From Polytrichum commune (lineage: Eukaryota; Streptophyta; Polytrichopsida; Polytrichales; Polytrichaceae), in assembly GCA_950295325.1 (NCBI GenBank), contig OX485805.1:37001501-37065500 (forward strand): DNA of 64,000 nt. The letters are read 5' to 3'. Positions within the stretch are counted from its first letter, which is position 1, and each line of letters begins with the position of its first letter. Below are positions 46,572 through 56,739 of this stretch, one piece after another. Made by a program: the position numbers and the translations under genes. The notes under the pieces were generated by a model. The model searched no databases, had not been told where the DNA came from, and saw only the letters and a program-made list of their open reading frames with translations.

Positions 46572-48145
46572 ATGGCATCATCTTCGAATCCGAGAGTGAC
46601 ATTAGCTACCATAAACCGACCTCCAGCAAATATCGGTGCAAACATGAAAACCAAATTTACTCCCCTTGCTGTCGATGGGTCAAACTATCTAGAATGGGAA
46701 AATGATGCTAGGGTAACTCTAGGAGCCGAAGAGACAACTATCTATCTTGATAAAACTACAGCCGAGGGTCAACCAGATTCTCTCAAATGTCAAGTATTGA
46801 TTCTTCTCCGAAGGCACATACACCCATCCCTGAGACAACAATACATTAAAGTGGATCACCCCGCTGACTTGTGGACTCAGCTACGTGACAGGTTCCATCA
46901 TGAACAAACCATCTTTCTACCCGAGGCTAGAAATGACTGGATTAATCTCAGGGCCCTTGACTTTCCCGACCTACTCTCATTCAACGGGGAACTCCACCGA
47001 ATCTCATCTCAGCTTAGCCTCTGCGGCGAGCCAGTAACCGAGGCTCAACTGATCGATAAGACTCTCTCCACCTTTCCACCTGCTTCTGCAATTCTTGCCC
47101 AGCAATACCGAAACATGAAATTTGAGAAACATAGCACACTGATGTCTCACCTCCTTCTCGCAGAGAAACATCAGGCCATGTTACTTAAAAATGCAGAATC
47201 CAGGCCCGCACGTGAGATCCACGCCATGATAGCTGCTGGACCATCAAAAGGAGCGCCGGCTGTACACCTCTCGGAGGCACCGCGCCGATCACCAAGGGGT
47301 TTCCAACGCCGACCTCCACCTAGGTCATTCAAATTCAAGCCTAGGGATCAAAAACCGAGGTATGTTCCACCAAAACATAAAGCCTCAAAGCAATCCACAT
47401 CCTCATGTCATAAATGTGGCCGCCCAGGCCATTATGCTAGGGATTGCCGAGCATCGGCTTACGTAATTGAGATGTATAGGGAGCTACAGAAATTACGTAG
47501 CCAAAATAGAGAATCTCACGCAGTCCAAATTCCATCCATCCCTGATATGGATATAGAGAATTACATGACTGTCACAACTCCAATGACTCAAGGTATGGAG
47601 GCTGCCCTCTTGGACAGCGCCTCTACACATACCATATTGAGGAGTTTAATGTTTTTCTCATTCCCGGCTAGTAACATAGGTTGGCGGACTAGCCACGTTA
47701 CAACAATAGCGGGACAGAAAAACATAACCTTCAAAGAAGGTACAGCAACTGTTTTGTTGCCCGGGGACCACCCGATAACATGCCGGGACGCTATGTATGC
47801 TCCCGATGCCCCCCGGAGCCTGATCAGCTACCGGGACTTAAGGGCAAATGGTATCCACGTCTCTACCACAATAGAGAACGATGAAGAGGCGCTGGCACTC
47901 AGGCAGGGACAGAGAACCCTCGCCACCGCAGTTGCGGGAGTCGACGGCCTATATGAGATCGCTATCAAAGCGATTAGCCCCGCCCCTAGGGTTGAGGAAG
48001 AAGTTGGCCCGGTTGCACGGGAGGGAGACCCCGCTGCCACAAACCGCAACTTAGCCCGGAAAACTGGCCTATATCTCACGGCGGCTGCCCTCTCAGATAT
48101 ATGGCACAAAAGGCTTGGGCACCCTGGCACTACTATATTTCGGAG
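46572..48145 (+). pseudogene. copia gag-protease with start of pre-integrase region
   Basis: The frame opens MASSSNPRVT at 46572. Residues about 30-215 are the copia Gag (UBN2-like) region, with LWTQLRDRF and later GELHRISSQL. A basic linker follows, then a zinc knuckle CHKCGRPGHYARDC at about 279-292. The protease active site is LDSASTHTI (Asp348), a variant of the usual DSGAT/S-xH motif. The pre-integrase motif WHKRLGHPG lies near residue 507. Similarity ends directly after GHPGTT; the frame then runs through a GGA-repeat stretch into out-of-frame reverse-transcriptase DNA and stops at 48206. Gag and protease look intact, so particles could still form; integrase is absent. The end coordinate is my estimate of the deletion junction. 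Confidence 0.88.
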
Positions 48146-48874
48146 GAGGAGGAGGTCGTGGATAGATCCAAATACCTCACAGCGGTTGGAGCTTTCACAT
48201 ACCTAACCACACACACGCGACCGGACATCGCCTTCGCCACAAACATACTCGCGAGGCACAGTCAAAAGCCGACGGCCCGCCATTGGAATGGCGTCAAGCA
48301 TCTACTCCGATACTTGAGAGGAACGGAGGACCTCGGATTATACTATAGAAATGACACAAATGGCGAGATCACAGGATATGCTGACTCCGGATTCAAAACA
48401 GATGAGGTAACAGGCAAGTCTCAGACCGGTTACATATTCATCAAGAACGGAGCGCCAATATCATGGAAATCGGCCAAGCAAACTGTGACTGCCACATCCA
48501 CGAATCATGCCGAACTCTTAGCATTTCACGAAGCATCAAGAGAGGCGGTGTGGCTAAGGACAATGCAAGAGATCTTAGCAAAACAATGCAAGATGAACCA
48601 GAAGTTCAAACCAACGGTCATATTCGAGGATAACGCAGCATGTGTCGCCCAAATGAACACGGGGTTCATTAAGGCTGATCGGGTGAAGCACATCAGCCCA
48701 CATATATTCGGATTTGCTCAAGACCTTATAGAAACAGGCCAGATTGAGATAAAGAAGATAGAATCCGAAAACAATATAGCCGATATGCTTACAAAGGCCT
48801 TACCGGCTTACAAGCATAAGAAGCTAGTGTTAGAGGCAGGAATGAAAACCTTACACGAACTCACTTCGAACTAG
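48146..48874 (+). pseudogene. copia reverse transcriptase C-terminus and RNase H (remnant)
   Basis: In a different frame from gag. It begins in the last part of the reverse transcriptase (KYLTAVGAFTYL, THTRPDIAFATNIL, HLLRYLRGT), without the catalytic YVDD region. A complete RNase H domain follows with acidic residues in GYADSGF, NHAELLA and FEDNAACV, and ends with the usual NIADMLTKAL and a stop at 48874. The ATG at 48101 that opens this frame lies inside pre-integrase sequence and is not a real start. About 2-2.5 kb of integrase and reverse transcriptase is missing, judged from the normal copia layout. Confidence 0.88.
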
Positions 48875-48956
48875 ATTACACTCTTTTCTTTATTGCTGGT
48901 TTTCCCCTTTGGGTTTTTACAGTAGTAAAGTTTTTAATGAGGTAATCGCTATAGTT

Positions 48957-48966
48957 CGAGGAGGAG
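48957..48966 (+). other. Polypurine tract of the copia element
   Basis: CGAGGAGGAG ends exactly one base before the 3' LTR (TGTTAAGG at 48967), the place where plus-strand DNA synthesis is primed. Confidence 0.75.
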
Positions 48967-49214
48967 TGTTAAGGCAGCCTATAGCTAGCCTCACGACCTA
49001 TAGCCGAATATAGATGACGGTAGCCGCCTTCCGGAAGGTGGCTACACTATCCCCGCGGTAGTGGGTCCGGGGTTAGTTAAACATAGTATTGTAGGCTACT
49101 AAGTGGCGGCTAAGCCCAATTAATGTACTTAGTCTTGAACATATATATACGACCACGTGGCTCTTGTTAGTCACTTGCACCATTACGCTCACCGGCTATT
49201 GCCTAGTCTTAACA
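48967..49214 (+). repeat. 3' LTR of the copia element
   Basis: 248 bp, identical to the 5' LTR and followed by the target duplication GTGTC (49215-49219). Confidence 0.97.
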
Positions 49215-49219
49215 GTGTC

Positions 49220-50500
49220 ATTCACTTTCACGATTCCCACGTCCCACCCTAAATTAGTGTGGGTGCCATCCCAACTAGGGGAACTCTTTCACATAAACCC
49301 GGTTATTTCGATGCGAGCGCTCAATATTTCCGTGGGTGCATCGTCACCTCCTTTGGACCGGGAGATTCCCACTAAAGGTGTGTGGGCATTATTCGGCTAG
49401 GTTTTCATGTTCTCCAACTTCTATTTATTGGCTTTGTCTATAGGACAAAGACTATGCATCAACTTCTCTGTCTCAAGAGCAAATTTCCTAACCATTGTGT
49501 TCACACTTGGACGTTACTTGTTCTTGCTATTTGGTAGACTTTATTTAACGTGGATGTTAACTATACTTATATATATATCCAGTTAACTATAGTTGCTTTC
49601 TAAAATGTATTGAAAAGAATTCCTACTTAACTATAGTTATTTTGGCAGTTGTTAATTTTTTATTTCAAAAATTTCAAGTGATAAATGAGTAGCCTTAGTC
49701 CTTGATCCTCATTTGAGAAAAAGGTGCACAACATCCAAGAAAGGTTTGGTTATATGTATAGTAAATAGCCACGGATTGGCATGAGCAAAGTAGACAGCTA
49801 CAGCCGTAGTCTTTCATAATATAGGACAAAGCGTCAAGGTTATACCGTTTTCTTGTTGACTTTCTGCAAACGCGGCTTGTGTTGTATTAGCAAATCTACA
49901 ATGAAGCGTCAGCAAAATTCGGCTTTGAAACCAAACTTGTCTTGACTTAGTTATGGTTATCGGAAGAGCATGTTTGTTAATTCCTTAATTGAACACATAA
50001 GCCCTGCTAATTTTGTTCAATATCAAGTGAGGAATAGTGAACATAATTTGAAGACATAATGTAGGATCTTCTAAACGTCATGTGTCATTGTGGTGTTTGT
50101 TCTCTGATCTTCACCTAACCACACACCAATGAAATATAGGTGTCCGGTCAAGGACAGTAGCTGGGTAACACACGCATACCTAAAACTTACATGTGAAAAC
50201 ATTCTCATTTTCAAAGTTGAGAAAATTTCCATGGCTTTGTGGTGGATGCAAAGTTTTAGTCATCGTATGATATTACATTCAAGATTATGTTGAAAGCCAC
50301 ATAAATTCTAACATAGTAAGTTGTAAAGACCTCCCACTACTTAGGCGCCAAGTGAATTTGTCGGTGGACACTCAATTGGCTTCCTAGCTTGAGAATGCTG
50401 GCATTGACAATTTGGTGTTTCTTTTGTGGACATCTTTTGTCTGTCCTTGCAACCTTAATAACCCTTTAGTTTATTTGGTTTGTTCATACTTTTCCCAAAT
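49220..50500. other. Intergenic, no gene seen
   Basis: AT-rich. A TTAACTATAGTT string recurs at about 49583 and 49627. A fragment near 50090-50160 matches 34870-34960. No exon-like segment. Confidence 0.45.
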
Positions 50501-50505
50501 CTACA

Positions 50506-51456
50506 GTGGGATCACAATATTTCACCCTCACCGAGATTAAACCTAACACTAAGAATGCACCACCACCAACAACTTTCAGTGATTGGATGATACGCGGAAG
50601 GATTGATAGGCTCACCATAGGTAGTAGCAAAACTCAATTCAATCTTTTTTTGGGGAAACTCAATCAACTTTTTTTTGACCCTGCTCGTTGGTGGTGGCCA
50701 GAGGTCACCCCCTTCTTCACTTACTCGGCCAAAGAAGGGAGGAAGTGGATCACTAAGGAAATTAGCCTCAAGAAGTCAATATCGCACAAGTGGTGGAATG
50801 AAATTCCTTCCTCCACCTCCCCCAAGTGGAAATTGGTGGCTTTGTGCCCAAGGCACAAAAAGAGGTGGCATTCCTCTGGTCGGTTATCCATAAGGCAGTG
50901 ACAGTTAATGAGTGGCGCGGTAAAATCTCGGTGGAGATCGACCAAAATTGCCCCCATTGTAACCCTCTGTCGGTGGAATCGGTGGAGCACAGGTTCTACA
51001 GTTGTCCCCTTGCTCAACACATGTGGAGATACGCTGCCAACATCATTTGGCAACTCTTTGCCAAAAAGGGAATCGCGGCATGCGCAAGTCTTTTTCCATG
51101 TTGCAATGTCTTTTTTATCAACCTTTGTGCAAAACACTCAAACGGTTTAATCGCATCTAGTTCTTCTTAAGAATTGGTCTTCCGTTGATCATATGGCGGC
51201 AACGGAATGATCTGATTTTTAATAAATTACAATGGTCCATTGAGAAAACACGTCAAATCATTTGGGATGCCTTGTAGGATTACGGGAGGATTGAATGGAA
51301 ACAGACGCTTAGGACTTGGAAAAATCCCCAGACGTGGCCTACCATGACATTCGTAACAAATTTGATTTGACTTGGGGGATCAAAGGTCTTATTGTGACCC
51401 GGAGTAACTTAGTCATTACTAAGAACGATAGGCCTCATATGAGCATTATTTCTTGA
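50506..51456 (+). pseudogene. LINE ORF2 3' remnant with zinc-binding reverse-transcriptase domain (zf-RVT), decayed
   Basis: Three reading frames together show the C-terminal part of a plant L1-type ORF2. The first part (50506 to about 50830) includes ARWWWPEV and HKWWNEIP. After a frameshift the zf-RVT domain appears at about 50850-51060: EVAFLWSVIHKA, the zinc ligands CPHC and EHRFYSC, then LAQHMW. Further on come LIIWRQRNDLIFN, DYGRIEW and TWGIKGLIVTRSN, ending at TGA 51456. At least two in-frame stops (about 51160 and 51274) and two frameshifts make it dead. Nothing of the reverse-transcriptase core or endonuclease is visible upstream, as expected for a 5'-truncated LINE copy. Confidence 0.78.
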
Positions 51457-51534
51457 TTTCCACTCAGGCTGCGCTGTTTCAGTCGGGTTGGTTGTATTTT
51501 GGGTTCTCTCTACAATTGAATTTTCAATTTGTGC

Positions 51535-51557
51535 AAAATAATAATAATAATAATAAT
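51535..51557 (+). repeat. (AAT)n tract, possible LINE 3' tail
   Basis: About seven AAT units, 80 bp after the end of the LINE remnant. Many plant LINEs end in a simple A-rich repeat. It also abuts the foldback element that follows. Confidence 0.6.
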
Positions 51558-51559
51558 TA

Positions 51560-51703
51560 GATCCATAATAATGGTATATGGGACTGCTGATATTCCATAG
51601 AATATTCCCATATATTACATGCATTTAGTCTGAATGTGGAAAATATTTTTGGGAATATTGTTTGTCCCATAGAACATTGTTATGGATTGAAATAATGTTA
51701 TGT
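51560..51703. mobile_element. Foldback MITE, copy 1
   Basis: Imperfect hairpin: TCCATAATAATGGTATATGG near 51562 pairs with CCCATAGAACATTGTTATGG near 51666, and GAATATTCCCATA pairs with the internal GGGAATATT. The right edge reads TGAAATAATGTTATG, like the end of copy 2. The left edge is obscured by the AAT tract. Non-coding. Confidence 0.5.
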
Positions 51704-52210
51704 TTGTCGGTCTCCAGCTCAATGGGGTTTTAATGTCCAAGTTGTATTATATCCTTTTTGCAATGCGCATTCATGTCTTTCCCCAAAAAGAGGAAAACTA
51801 TCTAGTTTGGTTTATGATATTGAGTCCATAATTGGTACAAACTCCTAGAAAGAGGAAACGAAAATATTGTCATATGTGACAATGGTGATTAGAAATGCGT
51901 AAGATGTTTTTGAATCTAAGTCATTTATACAACACAATTCACCTCAATTCACTAAAGAACCTTAAATTTCATTTCACATGTACGTGTGCTCCATTTGAAA
52001 TAACGTACTTACAAAACTAGTTGATTTTTTAATGGAGTTACTACATGACATTTTCATTCCACGCCTTCATGCCCAAAGTGGACCTCTTGACCACTTCAGT
52101 GCCGATGAAGTCGGTGAGGTTCCTTAGTACTCATCCAATTGCATTTGGTACATTTATTCATGGTCTTTTGTCAAGGTTCATTTATATGGATATTTCTTCC
52201 ACTGAATGTC
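51704..52210. other. Intergenic, no gene seen
   Basis: Short spacer between the two related foldback elements, with no conserved frame. Confidence 0.45.
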
Positions 52211-52336
52211 CATAACATTATTCAAATCCATAACAATGTTTTGTAGAACTGACAATATTCCACAAAATATTTGGGAACATTTTGTGGACTATTGTCAGTC
52301 CACTGAACACTATTATGAATATGAATAATGTAATGT
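52211..52336. mobile_element. Foldback MITE, copy 2
   Basis: A 126-bp near-perfect hairpin. The left arm CATAACATTATTCAAATCCA and the right arm ending GAATATGAATAATGTAATG are complementary with few mismatches, and the stem continues inward through CTGACAATATTCCACAAAAT paired with ATTTTGTGGACTATTGTCAG. Same family as 51560-51703 (shared TCCATAACAATGTT and GAATATT blocks). An RNA from it would fold into a long stem. Confidence 0.6.
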
Positions 52337-52647
52337 CAATGTTAGAATTTTAAGCATTAAATTTTTGACAATCGTCGACTCACATAAGATTGATGAGTTT
52401 TTTTTTCCCCTTATTCCCAAGCCAAAGTACGATTGGTTCCTTGCTATCTTGTTGCAAAGCCAATCTTTAGAACCAAAAAATAAAAAATAAAAAAATAAAA
52501 AAGCTATGGGAATTGAGGGGCACGGGGATACTTCTCATGACTCCTCCACGTCTCAACATTATTTTGGTGGTGGTTACCTTAAATAGTGCGGGTTCCAAGG
52601 CAAGAATGACACTCGTCGTTTAGGGATGGTTTGGTGTGGGCACCCAC
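52337..52647. other. Intergenic, no gene seen
   Basis: About 310 bp containing an A-rich run near 52475-52502; nothing else visible. Confidence 0.45.
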
Positions 52648-52650
52648 TAA

Positions 52651-53067
52651 GAGCGTCCCCACCAGACCGGGTACACGCCAAATAGAGTATATAATATTTT
52701 ATACCTTTGGGGAGCCCTCCATCTTGGGCGGGGCAGATCATCTTGAGTCAGAGCCCACCAAAGCCTAGGCATACCCCCGGTATAATTAGGAAGCAATCAA
52801 TAAGACAACGACACCTATTATCTGACATGGGATAAAGTAGGATATCGGAGTATCTGATATTAAAGTAATCTCTTGGCGGGCCGGAGGAGGGCCGCCATAT
52901 GAACCATTTATGGCGGGGGAAGGCCCTTACTATACCCGGGCCGGTTCTAAATTATGCCGGACCGGACATTGGTGGGGCTCAGTTTATGCCGGTACCGCCA
53001 CCTAAGAACCCGGGATGCCCCATTTTTGGCGTTGGCATGCCCTATGCCCGGTCTGGTGGGGACGCTC
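52651..53067. mobile_element. PIF/Harbinger (Tourist)-like MITE with TAA target duplication
   Basis: A 417-bp element whose first 21 bases, starting GAGCGTCCCCACCAGACC, are a perfect inverted repeat of the last 21. It is flanked by TAA on both sides (52648-52650 and 53068-53070), the 3-bp duplication typical of PIF/Harbinger. The interior is GC-rich compared with its surroundings and holds many CCGG and GGCCC motifs. The 64-codon frame at 52899-53093 crosses the right end and is not a gene. Confidence 0.8.
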
Positions 53068-53070
53068 TAA

Positions 53071-54033
53071 GTGTGGTGCCTCCGTCCCGGTGATCTCCAT
53101 TCCCATGGGCTTGGAGATTCTTATTGAGCTTACACTTTGAGAACTTGTTCACCTTCTACGAAGACACGCGTATCATATTTTAATACCCTCTTGTGACTAT
53201 TTAGCTCCCAACTTTATGGTCAAGATTTACCTTGATGTCATGACAATCCATGAGAACCACAAACACCCTCTTTCCCCATAATTCTAATCCTTATTCAAGA
53301 GGTCGAAATTAGTCGGTAGATCTTATGCAAAAACATGCACCACGAATACTCCGTTTCCCGATTCTAATAGCATGCACCACACTATTTCCGAGCATCCACA
53401 TTCTTAAAATATGCATGGGCTTCCAATGACAATATAATTCGTGTGTACCCAATTTCGTTTGAGACATTTTGGTCATCAAAGTACCGTAGCTCTCCAGCAG
53501 CTTGGGAAGAAAATATTTAATTTTGAAGGTGCATAAATTTTTGGGAAATTAATTTCGTTGAGTGTCCGAAAATAAGAAATAACATTCAAAGAGTGCCTAA
53601 AATCACAGTGTTGCAAGTGACGTTCACTGGAAACCAACAAAGTCTTCACGTGAAGACATCCAACAATGTCTTCACGCGGCATCAATCTCACTCATGGTCT
53701 AAAAAGAATACAAGCATGGATTTGCTCAACAAGTCATTCTAACACACTACCATAAAAAAGGGAATGAGACAAGCAAAAGGGAATGAATGTCTAACTTATT
53801 TTAAATTACTTTTTGAATCTACCCACTTTTAGAATATTATGTTATGGGTTGCCTAACTTACTTTTGCACTTTAATTAATTATTAGGTAGAAAGGTGCGCA
53901 AGCTGCTAGAGAGCTATAGTATTATGAATTGAGGAGTCATATAATGTAACAATCTTGTTCATGTGTAATATGGTAGTACCATTGTGATATGTGTGCATCA
54001 CACCATGGTACTTGTTACTATCACACTTTCATT
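53071..54033. other. Intergenic, no gene seen
   Basis: No conserved frame or repeat boundary. Confidence 0.45.

Positions 54034-54060
<27 letters not shown>
54034..54060. repeat. (AG)13 microsatellite
   Basis: Perfect AG dinucleotide tract. Confidence 0.95.
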
Positions 54061-54065
<5 letters not shown>

Positions 54066-55311
54066 GTGAATTTGAACATGTTGGTACAAAGTGGGGTATG
54101 TTGCCTACCTTGTGGTAGATGGACTATGCTTGAATCTGACACTTTCATTAATACGTGAATCATGCAAAGCCAACAACCACAACATGCCATGACTTGGGGT
54201 TTTGTTTGTGCACCACTATCCGCTCTAATTATAACGCATTTGAAATACTATTATCCACATTGTTCCAAAGTACATACTACTTGAATTAAAATGCGTAGTA
54301 AATTCATGCTATTAGTTAGAGTCGTGTCTTTGTTCCTAATACCCCATTGCATATTGTCAAAAACTTAGAGTTTACTTTGGATTGAATGGGGAGGGACAAC
54401 CATCAAGATTTATGGAACATGCCACAAGGGGTCAACTAATAAAACATTGGAACATATGTGTGATAAGTCCACACTGAAACAAACACAACTACTATATTGT
54501 TACTAGTTTGAATCTACGATGTTGCTTCATTTTAAAGTGGAATTATATGGAATCGTAACGGAGCTTATGTGAATTAGAGGAGCTTGAAGATTTTGTGGAA
54601 TGAACAACCTTCAAATACATGTTTGAACGTTCAAAACTAGAGTATTTGAAAATTCATCAACTCAAGTGGTGCGTTTGTAGTTCTCTACTATGAGCATGCA
54701 TAACATTGAGTTGAGAGGGACGTGCTTCATACGAGAGAACCTCTCATTCATCCAACCAAAACATCTTGAAATAGTATGTAGTTTGAAGGTCGCTTCCTAA
54801 GTGGAATCGATGACATTGGAATTAGCTACAATGATTCCAAAATGAACATGGTGAGGCATGTGTGAGATCAAATCAACTGCAAATAAACATGGATGAACGG
54901 GTTGTATCCCTATCTACAACGATTCCTTCCCAAAGCATGTCTCTCATTCATCTAACCAAAATCAATCTTGAAACAATATGTAGTCCACATGATGCTTTCT
55001 AAGTGGAATTGACATTGACATTAGGTGCAAAGACAAAGTTCCCATTCATGACACCTACCCAAGTTTGTTTTCAATATATTCCAATTGGGTCACAATAGAC
55101 TACACTGAGGCTACATTGAGTTTCAATGTATGAAAAACATTATTGGAAAGATATACATATCTATGTTCAACAAAAGACATGGTGATGGTGGTGGTAGAGT
55201 GGATGTTGCCTATTCCTTGCCATTCTTGCTTGAGAAACAAAAAATAATCTCAAAGTAAAACAACCACGTGCCTGTTGTTCCCCTCCAACAATAACATCAA
55301 AAAACAAAAAC
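54061..55311. other. Intergenic, no gene seen
   Basis: AT-rich. A sentence-like repeat (CTCTCATTCATC-AACCAAAA-ATCTTGAAA, then TATGTAGT) occurs at about 54741-54785 and 54944-54985, a diverged direct repeat about 200 bp apart. Confidence 0.45.
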
Positions 55312-55359
55312 AAGAAGAAGAAGAAGAAGAAGAAGAAGAAGAAGAAGAAGAAGAAGAAG
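55312..55359. repeat. (AAG)16 microsatellite
   Basis: Perfect 48-bp trinucleotide tract. It creates poly-Glu and poly-Ser/Leu frames on the two strands, which are artefacts. A run of 14 G follows at 55386-55399. Confidence 0.95.
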
Positions 55360-55399
55360 CAGATATGAAACAAATGTGGAAAGGTGGGGGGGGGGGGGG

Positions 55400-56554
55400 A
55401 CTACAAGTGCCAAAAGGTGAATATGGTGGACAAGACATGGGGAGTTGGTGGGCATGGTACGGGTTAGGGTGCAAACTAGATAATGAGCATGGGCATGGAT
55501 GGGCATACATGCATATGGCGGACACGGACAAGCATGGGGGCATTTGGTTGCATTGGAGTATGGGGCTGGGTTGACCAAGGATTTCAATTCAAATGGACAA
55601 GTGCAATAGGGCGGCATGGACATAGGCTTGCTGGAATATTTATTTTATATGCATGTGTGCAACATACAAGGACGGCACGGGTCCTTCAATGCTTTGGGAT
55701 GAGATCTTGAGAAAGACTATCGTCTCAATGTGTTGATACATTCTCAAAATAACTATTTTCTCATGGTGTGTCATTTAAGTATAATTGCATATTATAAGTG
55801 TTTGTCGCAAATGGAACCCCTTGAAGATAGTAATGAAAGGTCAATAGTGTTTGGAAGGCCAAGAGGTACCCAAGAGAGACTATGGACTATGGAAGGTTAC
55901 TGAGAAGTCCAAGAGGCAGAGAGGATTGCATCAAAGTAAGTCATGAAATTAACTAAGTGATTGTGATATGTAGTTACGAGGTTAATTTAATCTACTAGGC
56001 CATAGTCTAGAGATTTGATTAGTGAAAGCAAATCATAAATGAATACTTAAGACCATTGTTTGACAATATAATCAAATAAAAAATCAATCAAAGAAGACTA
56101 AGAATCATGCATGTAAGGATGACTACACTATCATTTCAAGTTACACTAAAAGGATGTACTTAACATGTGATTATTGATTACATCAAAGTGCCCTTGGCTT
56201 TGGTAAAGAGACTCGAATCAGATACTTTATGCAAAAGTATTATCGATGGTTGTGCTGCTGCTTGATTACCACACTTGGTCCAATTACAATGAACTCCCTG
56301 CCAGACAATTATCCATATAAATATTGTGTGAGGTAGAGTGACTATCGCAAAATGCATCAACTGTGATTGAGCGATTTGGAAATCTTTGTGTTGAATTGAA
56401 TGAATTATGACTCTAACACCCAAAATAACATGACACAACCCTGTGCTTATCCTAATAAAACTTATATGAGATGACTTAAACCCTAAACCCTAAACTTATA
56501 TGACGCAGTGCATAACTCCAAATGATAACCCACACTAATTAGACAAAAAACAAT
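55400..56554. other. Intergenic DNA with a short telomere-like string
   Basis: No gene. AAACCCTAAACCCTAAAC at 56478-56495 is two and a half units of the plant telomere motif: an interstitial telo-box, not a chromosome end. Confidence 0.5.
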
Positions 56555-56739
56555 GTAGTTACAAATGAACCGGTTGAGTTTGAGAAATAACCATTTGAAG
56601 TTCAAGACTTTAGGTAAATAACCAATCATACTCTAATGAACATACCCCCAATCAATAAAGAGAAAACCATTAGATGTCAACATGTAAGCGGTTCACTAGG
56701 ATGTTGACCGATTATGCCCGAAATCCTTCCCGGACACTC
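56555..56739 (-). mobile_element. hAT-like MITE (family CCGGTT), partial copy
   Basis: On the minus strand it starts near GAGTGTCCGGGAAGGA at 56739 and continues through GGGCATAATCGGTCAACATCC and the AACCGG boxes, stopping near CATTTGTAACTAC at 56555. The outer right end is missing. Confidence 0.55.

Larger units (their letters stand above)
45422..49214 (+). mobile_element. Ty1/copia LTR retrotransposon, recently inserted, internally deleted
   Basis: A 3,793-bp element with two identical 248-bp LTRs that begin TGTTAAGG and end CTTAACA, flanked by the perfect 5-bp duplication GTGTC (45417-45421 and 49215-49219). Order: LTR, long leader, gag with zinc knuckle, protease, start of the pre-integrase region, a deletion junction, the last part of reverse transcriptase, RNase H, polypurine tract, LTR. 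This order (no integrase after RNase H) and the RNase H sequence identify copia. The integrase core and most of the reverse transcriptase are missing, and the two remaining coding parts are in different frames. Identical LTRs mean the insertion is young. Confidence 0.95.

Noticed and set aside
55275-55574. 99-codon frame with a poly-Glu run
   Set aside because: Created by the (AAG)16 microsatellite and the following G run.
56478-56495. Telomere or chromosome-end repeat
   Set aside because: Only two and a half CCCTAAA units; an isolated interstitial motif.
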